Part shown: one piece after another, positions 1 through 7,689 of the stretch
Numbering within the stretch: position 1 is the stretch's first letter
Layout: every line of letters starts with the position of its first letter
Assembly (NCBI RefSeq): GCF_900106975.1
Contig: NZ_FNNU01000002.1
Coordinates: 124,001-188,000, forward strand
Reading direction: 5' to 3'
DNA length: 64,000 bases
Origin: Pseudomonas kuykendallii
GTDB lineage: Bacteria > Pseudomonadota > Gammaproteobacteria > Pseudomonadales > Pseudomonadaceae
Position numbers and translations under genes: made by a program
Notes under the pieces: model-generated
What the model was told of the DNA's origin: nothing
The model's database searches: none
What the model saw: the letters and a program-made list of their open reading frames with translations, nothing else

Positions 1-2
1 AA

Positions 3-368
3 CGCAACAACTACGTCATGTCGAGCCTGGCGAAATCGCTGAGCCTGGAGGAGCGCGTCGACATCGCCATCTACTTCAGTCAGCAGAAGGTCGTGCCGTT
101 GCCGGCGGTTGGCGACGCAGCGCAGCGCGCGCACGGCAAGGCGCTGTTCGACAGCGTCTGCCATGCCTGTCACGGTCCCCGTGGCGAAGGCCAGGAAAAG
201 GCCCCGCGGCTGGCCGGGCAGTCGGCGGAATACGTGCGCCTGGCGCTGACCCGCTACCACGACAAGGACCCGCGCCGCGCGTTGTCGGTGATGTACTCGG
301 TGGCCGCCGGCCTGACGCCGGATGACATCGAAGGCGTCGCCGCCTACGTCCAGCAACTGACGCCCTGA
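3..368 (+). CDS. Cytochrome c4-like diheme protein, C-terminal part (5' end outside window)
   Basis: The reading frame is open to the left edge, so the gene starts before the window. A CxxCH heme site (Cys-His-Ala-Cys-His) is visible in the retained domain. The residues before it (MSSLAKSLSLEERVDIAIYF) look like the end of a first cytochrome c domain, as in cytochrome c4, where each domain ends with an axial Met and a helix. The domain after the heme site runs to an ordinary C-terminus. Such proteins are periplasmic electron carriers feeding terminal oxidases. The signal peptide and first heme site are not visible here, so the diheme assignment is inference. A strong terminator follows at once. 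Confidence 0.75.
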   Translation, partial: RNNYVMSSLAKSLSLEERVDIAIYFSQQKVVPLPAVGDAAQRAHGKALFDSVCHACHGPRGEGQEKAPRLAGQSAEYVRLALTRYHDKDPRRALSVMYSVAAGLTPDDIEGVAAYVQQLTP

Positions 369-378
369 GCGTCAGCGC

Positions 379-410
379 AAAAAAAAGCCCGGCATTGGCC
401 GGGCTTTTTC
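379..410. terminator. Bidirectional Rho-independent terminator
   Basis: A G+C-rich stem (AAAAGCCCGGC / GCCGGGCTTTT) with a three-base loop has A-runs on the left and a T-run on the right. It lies between the converging cytochrome gene and the phnA-type gene and can serve both strands. Confidence 0.9.
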
Positions 411-424
411 GTGTCCGAGTCGCA

Positions 425-766
425 TCAGACCTTGCGGACGAATTCCGACTTGAGCTTCATCGCGCCGATGCCGTCGATCTTGCAGTCGATGTCGTGGTCG
501 CCGTCGACCAGGCGGATGCCCTTGACCTTGGTGCCGACCTTGACCACCAGCGAGGAGCCCTTGACCTTGAGGTCCTTGATCACGCTGACGGTGTCGCCGT
601 CCTGCAGCACGTTGCCGACCGAATCCTTGATCACCTTCGCGTCCTCGCCGGGTGCGGCTTCGGCGCTGGCCGACCATTCGTGGGCGCACTCCGGGCACAC
701 CAGCATGGCGCCGTCTTCATAGGTGTATTCGGAATTGCACTGGGGGCAGGCTGGCAGGGTGCTCAC
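425..766 (-). CDS. PhnA/YjdM family zinc-ribbon protein
   Basis: The predicted protein is 113 aa, close to the roughly 111 aa of E. coli PhnA (YjdM). Its N-terminus carries a zinc ribbon of two CxxC pairs (CPQC and CPEC). The C-terminal half is a small beta-barrel-like region with repeated Asp-Gly turns. The longer frame continues upstream to 859, but a GTG at 766 preceded by GAGGAG gives the family length and places the zinc ribbon at the N-terminus, so I chose it. Despite the historical name, YjdM is not a phosphonate hydrolase and its role is unsettled. Family assignment is firm; function is not. Confidence 0.85.
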   Translation of the reverse strand: MSTLPACPQCNSEYTYEDGAMLVCPECAHEWSASAEAAPGEDAKVIKDSVGNVLQDGDTVSVIKDLKVKGSSLVVKVGTKVKGIRLVDGDHDIDCKIDGIGAMKLKSEFVRKV

Positions 767-872
767 GGGAGACTCCTCGGTCGGAAAGCGAAAGGCCGCG
801 GATTGTATAGGGTTTTGTCTTCCTTGGCCCGCGCGTGGCCACTCCGTGGCGGCGATCACGGCCCCGGCCGCT

Positions 873-1796
873 CTAGATCGCGGACAGGCGCGTGGCCAGG
901 TCGTGCTGGCGGAAATGCTCGACGACGAAGTCGATGAACGCCCGCGTCTTCGCCGGCAGGATGCGCTGCGCCGGGAAGTAGAGACTCAGTGCGCCGCCGT
1001 CCACGTACCACTCCGGCAGCACGCGGCGCAGGCGGCCGTCGTTCAGGTACGCCGCCGCGTGCGGCAGGCTGACCAGCGCCACTCCGTAACCCAGGCTGGC
1101 GGCCTGGCACGCGGCGCCCGGGTCGCTCAGGGTCATGCGCGGCTTCAGCGTGACCGGCGCCTGCTGGTTGTCGCGTGTGCGCAGCGGCCAGGTACGGATG
1201 CGCCCGGTCTGTGGCGAGCGGATCAGGATGCCGTCCAGCGCCGCCAGGTCCTGCGGATGCCGTGGCTCGGCACCGCCGGCGAAGTAGTCCGGCGCGGCCA
1301 CCAGCACGCGATGCGCCGGGGCGAGCTCGCGGGCGATCACGCCGGGCGGCAGCTCGAAGCCGCCGCCGATGGCGGCGTCGAAGCCCTGGCCGATGAGGTC
1401 GACCTGACGATTGTCGAAATGCCAGTCCGGTTCGATGGCCGGGTAGCGGGCGAGAAACTCGCCCAGCAGCGGCACCATGTAGTCGATGGCGAACGCCAGC
1501 CCCATGCTGACCTTCAGCGTGCCGGAGGGCTGCCCGGCGCTGTTGCCAAGATTGGCCAGCGCGCTCTTGATGCTGGCCAGGCCCTCGCTGACCTCGCCGA
1601 GGAAGCGCTCGCCGTCCTCGGTGAGGCTCAACCTCCGCGTGCTGCGCTGGAACAGCCGCACGCCCATGCTCGCTTCCAGCCGGGCGACGTTCTTGCCCAC
1701 CGCTGCGGGCGTCAATCCAAGGCGCCGCGCGGCTTCGGCGAAGCTGCCGGCCTCCGCGCTGCGGACGAAGCAATCGATGGCGTTGAGCGTTTCCAT
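873..1796 (-). CDS. LysR-family transcriptional regulator
   Basis: The 307-aa protein has a typical LysR winged helix-turn-helix in residues 1-60 ([20 protein letters not shown]) followed by a two-subdomain effector-binding region. This resembles the large single-gene LysR subgroup that usually controls a divergently transcribed oxidoreductase. The neighbouring SDR gene starts 113 bp away on the opposite strand, so it is the most likely target. The effector cannot be read from the sequence. Confidence 0.88.
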   Translation of the reverse strand: METLNAIDCFVRSAEAGSFAEAARRLGLTPAAVGKNVARLEASMGVRLFQRSTRRLSLTEDGERFLGEVSEGLASIKSALANLGNSAGQPSGTLKVSMGLAFAIDYMVPLLGEFLARYPAIEPDWHFDNRQVDLIGQGFDAAIGGGFELPPGVIARELAPAHRVLVAAPDYFAGGAEPRHPQDLAALDGILIRSPQTGRIRTWPLRTRDNQQAPVTLKPRMTLSDPGAACQAASLGYGVALVSLPHAAAYLNDGRLRRVLPEWYVDGGALSLYFPAQRILPAKTRAFIDFVVEHFRQHDLATRLSAI

Positions 1797-1846
1797 GGGC
1801 GCCTACGTAAACCGTTGGTTCATTCAGCGTATAGGGATTGCCGGCT

Positions 1847-1860
1847 AATCGGTATCGATT
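1847..1860. promoter_or_regulatory. Candidate LysR operator between divergent genes
   Basis: The perfect inverted repeat AATCG-GTAT-CGATT lies in the 113-bp gap between the LysR and SDR genes. LysR proteins usually bind short dyads of the T-N11-A type in such divergent promoters. The dyad is seen; the binding is inferred. Confidence 0.4.
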
Positions 1861-1909
1861 GAGCGGTAGATACTGGACCTCTCTTTCACCGAACACCCAG
1901 GAGACACCC

Positions 1910-2665
1910 ATGAGCACATTCGGTAGCAACACCCTTGGCGGCAAGATTGCCCTGGTCCAGGGCGGTTCGCGCGGCATCGGCGCCGCCATCGTCGAGCGCC
2001 TGGCCGCGGAAGGCGCGGCGGTCGCCTTCACCTACGTCAGCTCGGCGCAGAAAGCCGATGAACTGGCCGCGGCGATCCAGGCGAAAGGCGGCAAGGCCCT
2101 GGCGATTCGCGCCGACAGCGCCGACGAGCAGGCGGTACGCGCGGCGGTCGCCGCCACCGTGAAGGCCTTTGGCAGGCTCGACATCCTGGTCAACAACGCC
2201 GGCGTGCTGGCGCTGGGTCAACTGGACGAACTGAGCCTGGAGGACTTCGATCGCACCGTGGCGATCAACGTGCGCAGCGTCTTCGTCGCCACCCAGGAAG
2301 CCGCGCGGCACATGGGCGAGGGCGGCCGCATCATCAGTATCGGCAGCACCAACGCCGAGCGCATGCCGTTCGCCGGCGGCGCCGCGTACGCCATGAGCAA
2401 GGCCGCGCTGGTCGGCCTGACCCGCGGCCTGGCGCGCGACCTCGGTCCGCGCGGCATCACCATCAACAATGTCCAGCCGGGCCCGGTGGACACCGACATG
2501 AACCCCGATGACGGCGACTTCGCGGACACCCTGAAAGGCCTGATGGCGCTGCCGCGCTATGGCCGCGCCGAGGAAATCGCCAGCTTCGTCGCCTACCTCG
2601 CGGGGCCCGAAGCCGGCTACATCACCGGTGCCAGCCTGACCATCGACGGCGGTTTCGCCGCCTGA
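1910..2665 (+). CDS. SDR-family NAD(P)-dependent oxidoreductase
   Basis: A classical short-chain dehydrogenase of 251 aa. The nucleotide-binding glycine motif is GGSRGIG at residues 18-24, the NNAG motif is at 95-98, and the catalytic residues are Ser146, Tyr160 and Lys164 (YxxxK). The first residue of the usual TGxxxGxG motif is Gln instead of Thr. ATG at 1910 was chosen because CAGGAG precedes it with good spacing and upstream codons look non-coding. It resembles 3-oxoacyl reductase / glucose dehydrogenase-like SDRs, but the substrate is unknown. Divergent from and probably regulated by the LysR gene at 873-1796. Confidence 0.88.
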   Translation: MSTFGSNTLGGKIALVQGGSRGIGAAIVERLAAEGAAVAFTYVSSAQKADELAAAIQAKGGKALAIRADSADEQAVRAAVAATVKAFGRLDILVNNAGVLALGQLDELSLEDFDRTVAINVRSVFVATQEAARHMGEGGRIISIGSTNAERMPFAGGAAYAMSKAALVGLTRGLARDLGPRGITINNVQPGPVDTDMNPDDGDFADTLKGLMALPRYGRAEEIASFVAYLAGPEAGYITGASLTIDGGFAA

Positions 2666-2666
2666 G

Positions 2667-3524
2667 TCAGCCGCGCAACTGCTGCGCCACCGCGTCCGCC
2701 AGCGTCAGCGTCGGCCGGCCGATGAGTCGGCCGAGCTGGCGGCCGTCGTCGAACAGCGCGCCACGGCTGGCTCCGGCGTCGGAATCGGCAAGCATCGCGG
2801 CCAGCCAGTCCGGCAGGCCGGCGCCCTGCAGCGCGGCCTGGTAGTCCGCCTGCGGCAGGTCCTGGTAGGGAATCGTCTTGCCCGTCTGGCGGGAGATTTC
2901 CGCGGCCAGCTCGGCAAGGCTGTAGGACGTGTCGCCGGCCAGTTCGTAGACGCGCCCGGCCTGCGCCTGCTCCGCGGTGAGCACGGCCACCGCCGCGGCG
3001 GCGTAGTCGGCGCGCCCGGCCGAGGCGATGCGGCCTTCGCCGGCGCAGCCATAGAGGGCGCCCAGTTGCAGCGCGGCGGGGATGCCCGCGGTGTAGTTCT
3101 CGCTGTACCAGCCGTTGCGCAGCAGCACGTACGGCACGCCGGAGTCGGCCAGTGCCGCTTCCGTCTCGCGGTGTTCGTCGGCCAGCCCGAGCGGCGAGCG
3201 GTCGGCGTGCAGCAGGCTGGTGTAGGCCAGCAGCTTGACCCCGGCGGTGCCTGCTGCGGCGATGGCGGCGCGGTGCTGCGGCGCGCGCTTGCCGACCTCG
3301 CTGGAGGAAATCAGCAGCACTTTCTCGGCACCGGCGAAGGCGCGCTCGAGGCTGGAAGGCTGGTCGTAGTCGGCCTGGCGCACCTGCACGCCGAGGGCGG
3401 CGAAGGCCTCGACCTTGGCCGGGTCGCGTACCGCGGCGACGACCTGTGCGGCGGGCAGTTTTTCCAGGAGGCCCTGGATGACGAGGCGGCCCAGTTGGCC
3501 GCTGGCTCCGGTGACGACGATCAT
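2667..3524 (-). CDS. qorB: NADPH:quinone reductase, QorB/YtfG type
   Basis: The protein is 285 aa, essentially the length of E. coli QorB (YtfG). It starts with a Rossmann motif (TGASGQLG, residues 5-12) and has the atypical extended-SDR/NmrA-like architecture without a catalytic YxxxK, as expected for this family, which reduces quinones with NADPH. The gene converges on the SDR gene, whose stop it almost touches, and diverges from an HxlR-type regulator gene. In E. coli, ytfG and the HxlR gene ytfH (qorR) are likewise divergent neighbours, which strengthens the assignment. Confidence 0.85.
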   Translation of the reverse strand: MIVVTGASGQLGRLVIQGLLEKLPAAQVVAAVRDPAKVEAFAALGVQVRQADYDQPSSLERAFAGAEKVLLISSSEVGKRAPQHRAAIAAAGTAGVKLLAYTSLLHADRSPLGLADEHRETEAALADSGVPYVLLRNGWYSENYTAGIPAALQLGALYGCAGEGRIASAGRADYAAAAVAVLTAEQAQAGRVYELAGDTSYSLAELAAEISRQTGKTIPYQDLPQADYQAALQGAGLPDWLAAMLADSDAGASRGALFDDGRQLGRLIGRPTLTLADAVAQQLRG

Positions 3525-3569
3525 GGTCTGGCTCCGTGTATCGGATAAGGAGCACGGAGCGTATTCTCT

Positions 3570-3590
3570 ACGCTAACTTTTAGTAAGTAC
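3570..3590. promoter_or_regulatory. Candidate operator in qorB-qorR intergenic region
   Basis: The A+T-rich stretch contains an ACTT-N5-AAGT dyad (ACTTTTAGTAAGT) in the 86-bp gap between the divergent qorB and HxlR genes. HxlR-family repressors bind short dyads with ACTT-type half sites. The dyad is seen; its role is inferred. Confidence 0.4.
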
Positions 3591-3610
3591 GCACGAGAAG
3601 GTAAGTGTCG

Positions 3611-4009
3611 ATGGACTCATCCGAAGCCACCCTCGCCGCACAGATGGGCCGCGGCGCGCTGTTTTCCGAGGCGTGCCCGTCGCGTGACGTGCTGCGCCAC
3701 GTGACCAGCCGCTGGGGCGTGCTGATCCTCGTCGCGCTGCTCGGCGGCACGCACCGCTTCGCCGACCTGCGGCGCAAGGTCAACGGCGTCAGCGAGAAGA
3801 TGCTCGCGCAGACCCTGCAACTGCTCGAAGGCGACGGACTGCTGCTGCGCATCGCCTACCCGGTGTTGCCGCCGCACGTGGAGTATTCGCTGACGCCGCT
3901 GGGCGAGGAGCTGGCCGCCAAGGTCGAGGCGCTGGCCGACTGGATCGAGATCAACCTGCCGCGCATCCAGCAGGCGCAGCGTCAGGTCGCCGCCAGCGTG
4001 GCGGAGTGA
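3611..4009 (+). CDS. qorR: HxlR-family redox-sensing regulator, QorR/YtfH type
   Basis: The 132-aa protein is a compact winged-helix HxlR-family regulator. An early Cys (Cys22, in ACPSRDVLRHV) followed by the DNA-binding domain (RWGVLILVALLGGTHRFADLRRKVNGVSEKML) matches the redox-sensing members of the family such as QorR, YodB and HypR. ATG 3611 was preferred over GTG 3605 because AGAAGG lies 9 bases ahead of it. It probably represses qorB and itself until electrophiles or oxidants modify the Cys. That mechanism is inferred from the family. Confidence 0.83.
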   Translation: MDSSEATLAAQMGRGALFSEACPSRDVLRHVTSRWGVLILVALLGGTHRFADLRRKVNGVSEKMLAQTLQLLEGDGLLLRIAYPVLPPHVEYSLTPLGEELAAKVEALADWIEINLPRIQQAQRQVAASVAE

Positions 4010-4015
4010 ATACCG

Positions 4016-4507
4016 TCAGGGGGCGGTCGGCGGCTCGGGCCAGGTCAGGGTGCCGCTGTCGCTGAAGCGCTGGGTGCCGAACAGCCCGCTGGCGAACTTG
4101 CCCTTGAGCCGATAGGGCAGCCCCTGGCCAAGCTGGTAAAGGCCCAGGCCCCAGGTCTGGCGCATCACCGAGAACGCCGAGATCGTCACCGGCACGCTGA
4201 CCAGCGCCTCGCCGAAGCGCGGGATTTCGCCGCGCTGGTCGCTGACGCCGCTGGCCAGCGGCTGGCCGTTCACTTCCAGGTCCAGCGCCACGCCGTCGTA
4301 GTCGAGGGCGGCGTCGTTGGGGTTCTGCACGCGCAACTGCACGGCGAAGCGCATTTCCAGGCCCTGGCCGGGCAGCGGCTCGATCCCGGCCAGGTCGATG
4401 CGCAGCGGATCGCGCGGGGCCAGGCTGCTGCAGGCGGCGAGACTCGCCAACAGCAGCAGGAGGATGGGCAGGCGAATGGGGGCGAGTGACGCGTGACGGT
4501 GGCGCAT
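4016..4507 (-). CDS. LEA14-like (LEA type 2) lipoprotein
   Basis: 163 aa with a signal peptide ending in a lipobox (Leu23-Ala-Ala-Cys26), so probably anchored to the outer or inner membrane from the periplasmic side. The remainder is a single beta-sandwich of the LEA14/WHy type (VQLRVQNPNDAALDYDGVALDLEVNG is typical). Bacterial members are widespread in pseudomonads and their function is unsettled; a stress-protective role is assumed only by analogy with plant LEA14. It is convergent with qorR and transcribed in the same direction as the membrane protein gene upstream. Confidence 0.8.
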   Translation of the reverse strand: MRHRHASLAPIRLPILLLLLASLAACSSLAPRDPLRIDLAGIEPLPGQGLEMRFAVQLRVQNPNDAALDYDGVALDLEVNGQPLASGVSDQRGEIPRFGEALVSVPVTISAFSVMRQTWGLGLYQLGQGLPYRLKGKFASGLFGTQRFSDSGTLTWPEPPTAP

Positions 4508-4575
4508 GCGGGTGGTCCGGTCCGGGGAACATGTTCAGCAGACCGGAACCGGGACGGATTTGCTCATCCGGGCGG

Positions 4576-4604
4576 GCCCTGGCGGGAAGGTTTTCCGCCA
4601 GGGC
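4576..4604. terminator. Hairpin downstream of the COG4705-like gene
   Basis: A perfect 10-bp inverted repeat (GCCCTGGCGG / CCGCCAGGGC) with a nine-base loop lies just past the stop of the membrane protein gene on the minus strand. It lacks a clear U-tract, so it may be a weak terminator or mRNA-stabilising hairpin. Confidence 0.5.
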
Positions 4605-4611
4605 GCGTCGG

Positions 4612-5367
4612 TCACAGCACGGGTAGCGGCGCCGCGCGCAGGCGCTTGCGCTGCACCTGGGTGGCGACGATCACCAGGCCCACCAGTATCGCGCCGAGGA
4701 AGGCCGAGGCGCCGACGGTGCCGAAGTCCAGCCCGCCTTTTTCCAGAGGCTTGGTGAGGAAGTCGCCCAGCGTGGCGCCGAACGGTCGGGTCAGCACGAA
4801 GGCCACCCAGAACAGCAGGACGGTGGAAATCCGCGTGCGGTAGTGCAGCACCGCGATGCCGGCGATCAGGCTGCCGATCAGCAGCGCGCCGCCGCCGAAG
4901 CCAAGGCCCGAGTCGTCCGCCAGGTAGTCGCCCAGCGCGGTGCCCAGGGTGTTGGAAAAGAGGATCGCGACCCAGTAGAACATCTCGCCCTTGAAACCAC
5001 GGATACGATCCACCGCCAGCGTGCTGCCGCTGAGTTTCCACACCGCGAAGATCACCGCGAGAATCCCGATCAGCAGCGCCGAGCCGCTGGCGTAGCCGAG
5101 CCCGAGGGTGCGGTCCATGAAGTCCGACATCGTGGTGCCGGCGGTGCTGGTGGAGAGAATCACTGCCCAGTACAGCGGCGGGTTGTAGCGTTTGGAGGCG
5201 AGCTGAGCCACCAGGGTGACGAGGAACGCGCTGAGCAGGATCAGCGAACTCATGGCATAGCCGACATCGAGGGTCATCGACAGCAGGTCGCCAGCGGTTT
5301 CACCTAGCGTGGTGGCGCAGATCTTCATGATCCAGAAGGCGAGCGTGATCTGCGGGAGTTTGTTCAT
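4612..5367 (-). CDS. COG4705-like multi-pass membrane protein with four internal repeats
   Basis: 251 aa, almost entirely hydrophobic, with about eight predicted membrane spans. A motif of the form T-x-G-x-x-x-G-D-x-L/M-x-x-x-x-G-L/V-G-Y/F occurs four times, at about residues 19-45, 73-99, 139-165 and 194-222, each inside a helix hairpin. This suggests a protein built by two rounds of duplication, as in many transporters. The family (COG4705, uncharacterised membrane-anchored proteins) has no assigned substrate that I know of. The conserved acidic Gly-Asp in each repeat could bind an ion, but this is speculation. Transcribed alone. Confidence 0.75.
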   Translation of the reverse strand: MNKLPQITLAFWIMKICATTLGETAGDLLSMTLDVGYAMSSLILLSAFLVTLVAQLASKRYNPPLYWAVILSTSTAGTTMSDFMDRTLGLGYASGSALLIGILAVIFAVWKLSGSTLAVDRIRGFKGEMFYWVAILFSNTLGTALGDYLADDSGLGFGGGALLIGSLIAGIAVLHYRTRISTVLLFWVAFVLTRPFGATLGDFLTKPLEKGGLDFGTVGASAFLGAILVGLVIVATQVQRKRLRAAPLPVL

Positions 5368-5700
5368 GGGGCGAATTCCGAAAGCGACAGGGGCGGCGGG
5401 GCCGACGATTGCAGTCGGCCGCCATGCAGGCTTTCGACGCGATCCCAGAATGCCGTTCGGAACATCAAGAATGGGTTAAAAAAACATCAATAGAATATGT
5501 GTTACAGGTTTTTTCTGCGGCACTGATAGCTAATTGAAAGGCTTCTGCGTTTACCATGCGCGCCCCGCATGGCTGCGCTGCAGTCGTGCCGGGCGACACG
5601 CCGTCACGAGCGTCGCGTTGTTCTCCCACTGACGTCATTTCCCTTGCGAAGCGACAGCGGTACCGCCACAAGCGGCACCGCGATTTCGCCTGTCCGCGAA
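5368..5700. other. Intergenic stretch without a supported gene
   Basis: A/T-richer between about 5460 and 5560, with runs of A and T, so likely promoter DNA. A 7-bp inverted repeat CCATGCG-CGCCC-CGCATGG sits at 5554-5572. The only open frame here (minus strand, 97 codons) has unlikely composition and no convincing ribosome site. A small RNA cannot be excluded. Confidence 0.4.
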
Positions 5701-6399
5701 TCAGGCCGGCCCGCCGCCCAGTTGCTCGAGCCACTGCGCCAGCACGCGCCGGCGCCACCAGTCGCTGTTCTCGATCAGCTGGCGCACCCTTCGCTGTTCG
5801 TCGGGGTTGCCGGCGAACTGGCGCGGCGCCGGCAGCACCGGCATTTCCTTCAGCAACGCCGCGCAGGCGTGCTGGTAGTCGCTGGCGTCGAGGCCGAGCT
5901 GGCCGTCGGCTAGCAGTTCCAGGCCGCGCAGGCCGGCGTGGTTTTTGGGCAGCAGCGGCAGGCGGGGGCAGAGCCAGAAGAGGATCTGGCTACCGACCTC
6001 GCCGTTGCCTGGCTCGCCGAACAGGCCGGCCTCCAGCGATTCGATCAGGCGCCCGGGCGGTTCCGCCTCGGCGTTCTCCGTCAGCGCCACCCAGCGCGGC
6101 ACCAGCTGTTCGCGGATGAAGGAGTCCAGGCGCGCGGCCAGTTCGTCCGCGCTCAGGCCCTGGTAATCCAGTGCCGCGCCGCTGAACAGGATGCGCAGGT
6201 AGGTCTTGTCGACCAGCGTACGGCCGGCGTTCTGCCAGGCGTAATCCGCTGCGTGCGCGAGGCTGCCGTGGAACAGCAGCAATAGCCCGTTATCGCTGCT
6301 GCGCGGGTCGTTGCCGGTGGCGCAGTCCGGGTTTGGATTTCGCCATCGCTGCAGCGCGACGGCGGTGGCTTGGGCGAGTCGATGCACGGGAATTGCCAC
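5701..6399 (-). CDS. Hypothetical protein
   Basis: A soluble protein of about 232 aa that I do not recognise. It has no signal peptide or membrane span with this start. The C-terminal half is leucine-rich and charged, with a Trp-rich end (SDWWRRRVLAQWLEQL). The frame stays open to 6492, and no candidate start (TTG 6492, GTG 6411, GTG 6399) has a good ribosome site. I chose GTG 6399 because the upstream residues look like translated non-coding DNA. It is divergent from the YeiH gene, with which it may share a control region. Confidence 0.5.
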   Translation of the reverse strand: MAIPVHRLAQATAVALQRWRNPNPDCATGNDPRSSDNGLLLLFHGSLAHAADYAWQNAGRTLVDKTYLRILFSGAALDYQGLSADELAARLDSFIREQLVPRWVALTENAEAEPPGRLIESLEAGLFGEPGNGEVGSQILFWLCPRLPLLPKNHAGLRGLELLADGQLGLDASDYQHACAALLKEMPVLPAPRQFAGNPDEQRRVRQLIENSDWWRRRVLAQWLEQLGGGPA

Positions 6400-6596
6400 G
6401 CGGGTTCTCACGGGTTGTCGGTGGGGCAGCCTGGAGGCCTGGGTGGCCGTCGCGGTAGGTCCAGTTGCCAGGGCGCGCGGGTGCCATTTCAAATCTGGCC
6501 CAGCCTGTGCGGTGATAGTGGTTCTAATGGTGCCAGTTTCGATTCTCTAGCATGCGCTTATGCATTTATGCCCAAGCAATGCAAGGAATCGGAATA

Positions 6597-7655
6597 ATGA
6601 GTTCCAAAAACAACAATAATTCAGTGGCTGCCCTTCCGCCTACCGACAGTTGGCTCAGCCGGCGCCGGGAGCGTTTCCTGGAGGTCTCGCCCGGCCTGCT
6701 GGTGGCCGTCGTCGTCGCTGCCGGCGCGACCTTTCTGTCCGAGCACTACGGGGCGCCGGTGATGCTGATGGCCCTGCTGCTGGGCATGGCGCTGGGCTTC
6801 CTGCACGAGGAAGGCCGCGCGGTGGCGGGCATCAAGTTCACCTCCAGCACCATCTTGCGCATCGGCGTCGCGCTGCTGGGCATGCGCATCACCGTGGAAC
6901 AGATCTTCTCCCTGGGCGGCACCCTGATGATGGTGGTGATCGGCGCGGTGCTGCTGACCATCGCGGTCGGCGTGGGGCTGTCGAAGCTGCTCGGCCTGGG
7001 GCGCGATTTCGGCGTGCTCAGCGGCGGCAGCGTCGGCATCTGCGGCGCTTCGGCGGCGTTGGCGATTTCGGCGGTGCTGCCGCAGGACAAGGACGCCGAG
7101 CGCAATACCATCTTCACCGTGATCAGCGTGACCGCGCTGAGCACGCTGGCGATGATCGTCTACCCGATCCTGGCCAAGAGCCTCGGCCTGGACGACCAGC
7201 AGGCCGGGGTGTTCCTCGGTGCGACCATCCACGACGTGGCGCAGGTGGTCGGTGCCGGCTACAGCATGTCCAACGAGACCGGCGACACCGCCACGGTGAT
7301 CAAGCTGCTGCGGGTGGCGATGCTGGTGCCCATCGTGTTCTCCCTCTCGCTGCTGCTGCGTCGTCGCGACGGCGCGGCTGCGGGCGGCTCGAAGACGGCA
7401 TTGCCGCTGCCGCTGTTCATCATCTTCTTCGTGGTTTTCGTCGGCCTGAACAGCAGCGGCGTGATGCCGGAGTGGTCGCAGAAGATGGCCATCGGCGTAT
7501 CGAGCTGGTGCCTGGTCACGGCGATCGCCGCGCTGGGCATGAAGACCTCGATCAAGGCGCTGCTGGCGGTGGGCTGGCGACCGGCGACCTTGCTGGTGAC
7601 GGAAACCCTGTTCCTCGCCGCGCTGATCCTTGTGATCCTCAAGTTCTTCGTCTGA
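6597..7655 (+). CDS. YeiH/UPF0324 family transporter (putative sulfate exporter)
   Basis: The 352-aa protein has about ten membrane spans. It carries family hallmarks: a glycine-rich SGGSVGICGASAALAISAVL segment and the ATIHDVAQVVGAG motif. The UPF0324/PSE family is annotated as putative sulfate exporters, but the substrate is not established for most members. ATG 6597 was chosen because AAGGA precedes it with 8-base spacing; the frame extends to 6552 without a better start. Its partner YeiE-type LysR gene is not adjacent here. Confidence 0.82.
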   Translation: MSSKNNNNSVAALPPTDSWLSRRRERFLEVSPGLLVAVVVAAGATFLSEHYGAPVMLMALLLGMALGFLHEEGRAVAGIKFTSSTILRIGVALLGMRITVEQIFSLGGTLMMVVIGAVLLTIAVGVGLSKLLGLGRDFGVLSGGSVGICGASAALAISAVLPQDKDAERNTIFTVISVTALSTLAMIVYPILAKSLGLDDQQAGVFLGATIHDVAQVVGAGYSMSNETGDTATVIKLLRVAMLVPIVFSLSLLLRRRDGAAAGGSKTALPLPLFIIFFVVFVGLNSSGVMPEWSQKMAIGVSSWCLVTAIAALGMKTSIKALLAVGWRPATLLVTETLFLAALILVILKFFV

Positions 7656-7660
7656 ACCGG

Positions 7661-7686
7661 CGCGGCCGTCCCGGGTGACGGCCGCG
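7661..7686. terminator. Hairpin between convergent yeiH-type gene and cobT
   Basis: A perfect 10-bp inverted repeat (CGCGGCCGTC / GACGGCCGCG) with a six-base loop lies in the 34-bp gap between the two stops. There is no U-tract on either side, so termination would be weak or Rho-assisted. Confidence 0.5.
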
Positions 7687-7689
7687 GCC

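Noticed and set aside
723..1862. Long plus-strand frame over the LysR gene
   Set aside because: Antisense shadow of a high-GC gene with Arg/Gln/Ala-rich translation and no domain.
5465..5758. 97-codon minus-strand frame upstream of the COG4705-like gene
   Set aside because: Overlaps the end of the unrecognised gene, composition like translated intergenic DNA, no ribosome site.
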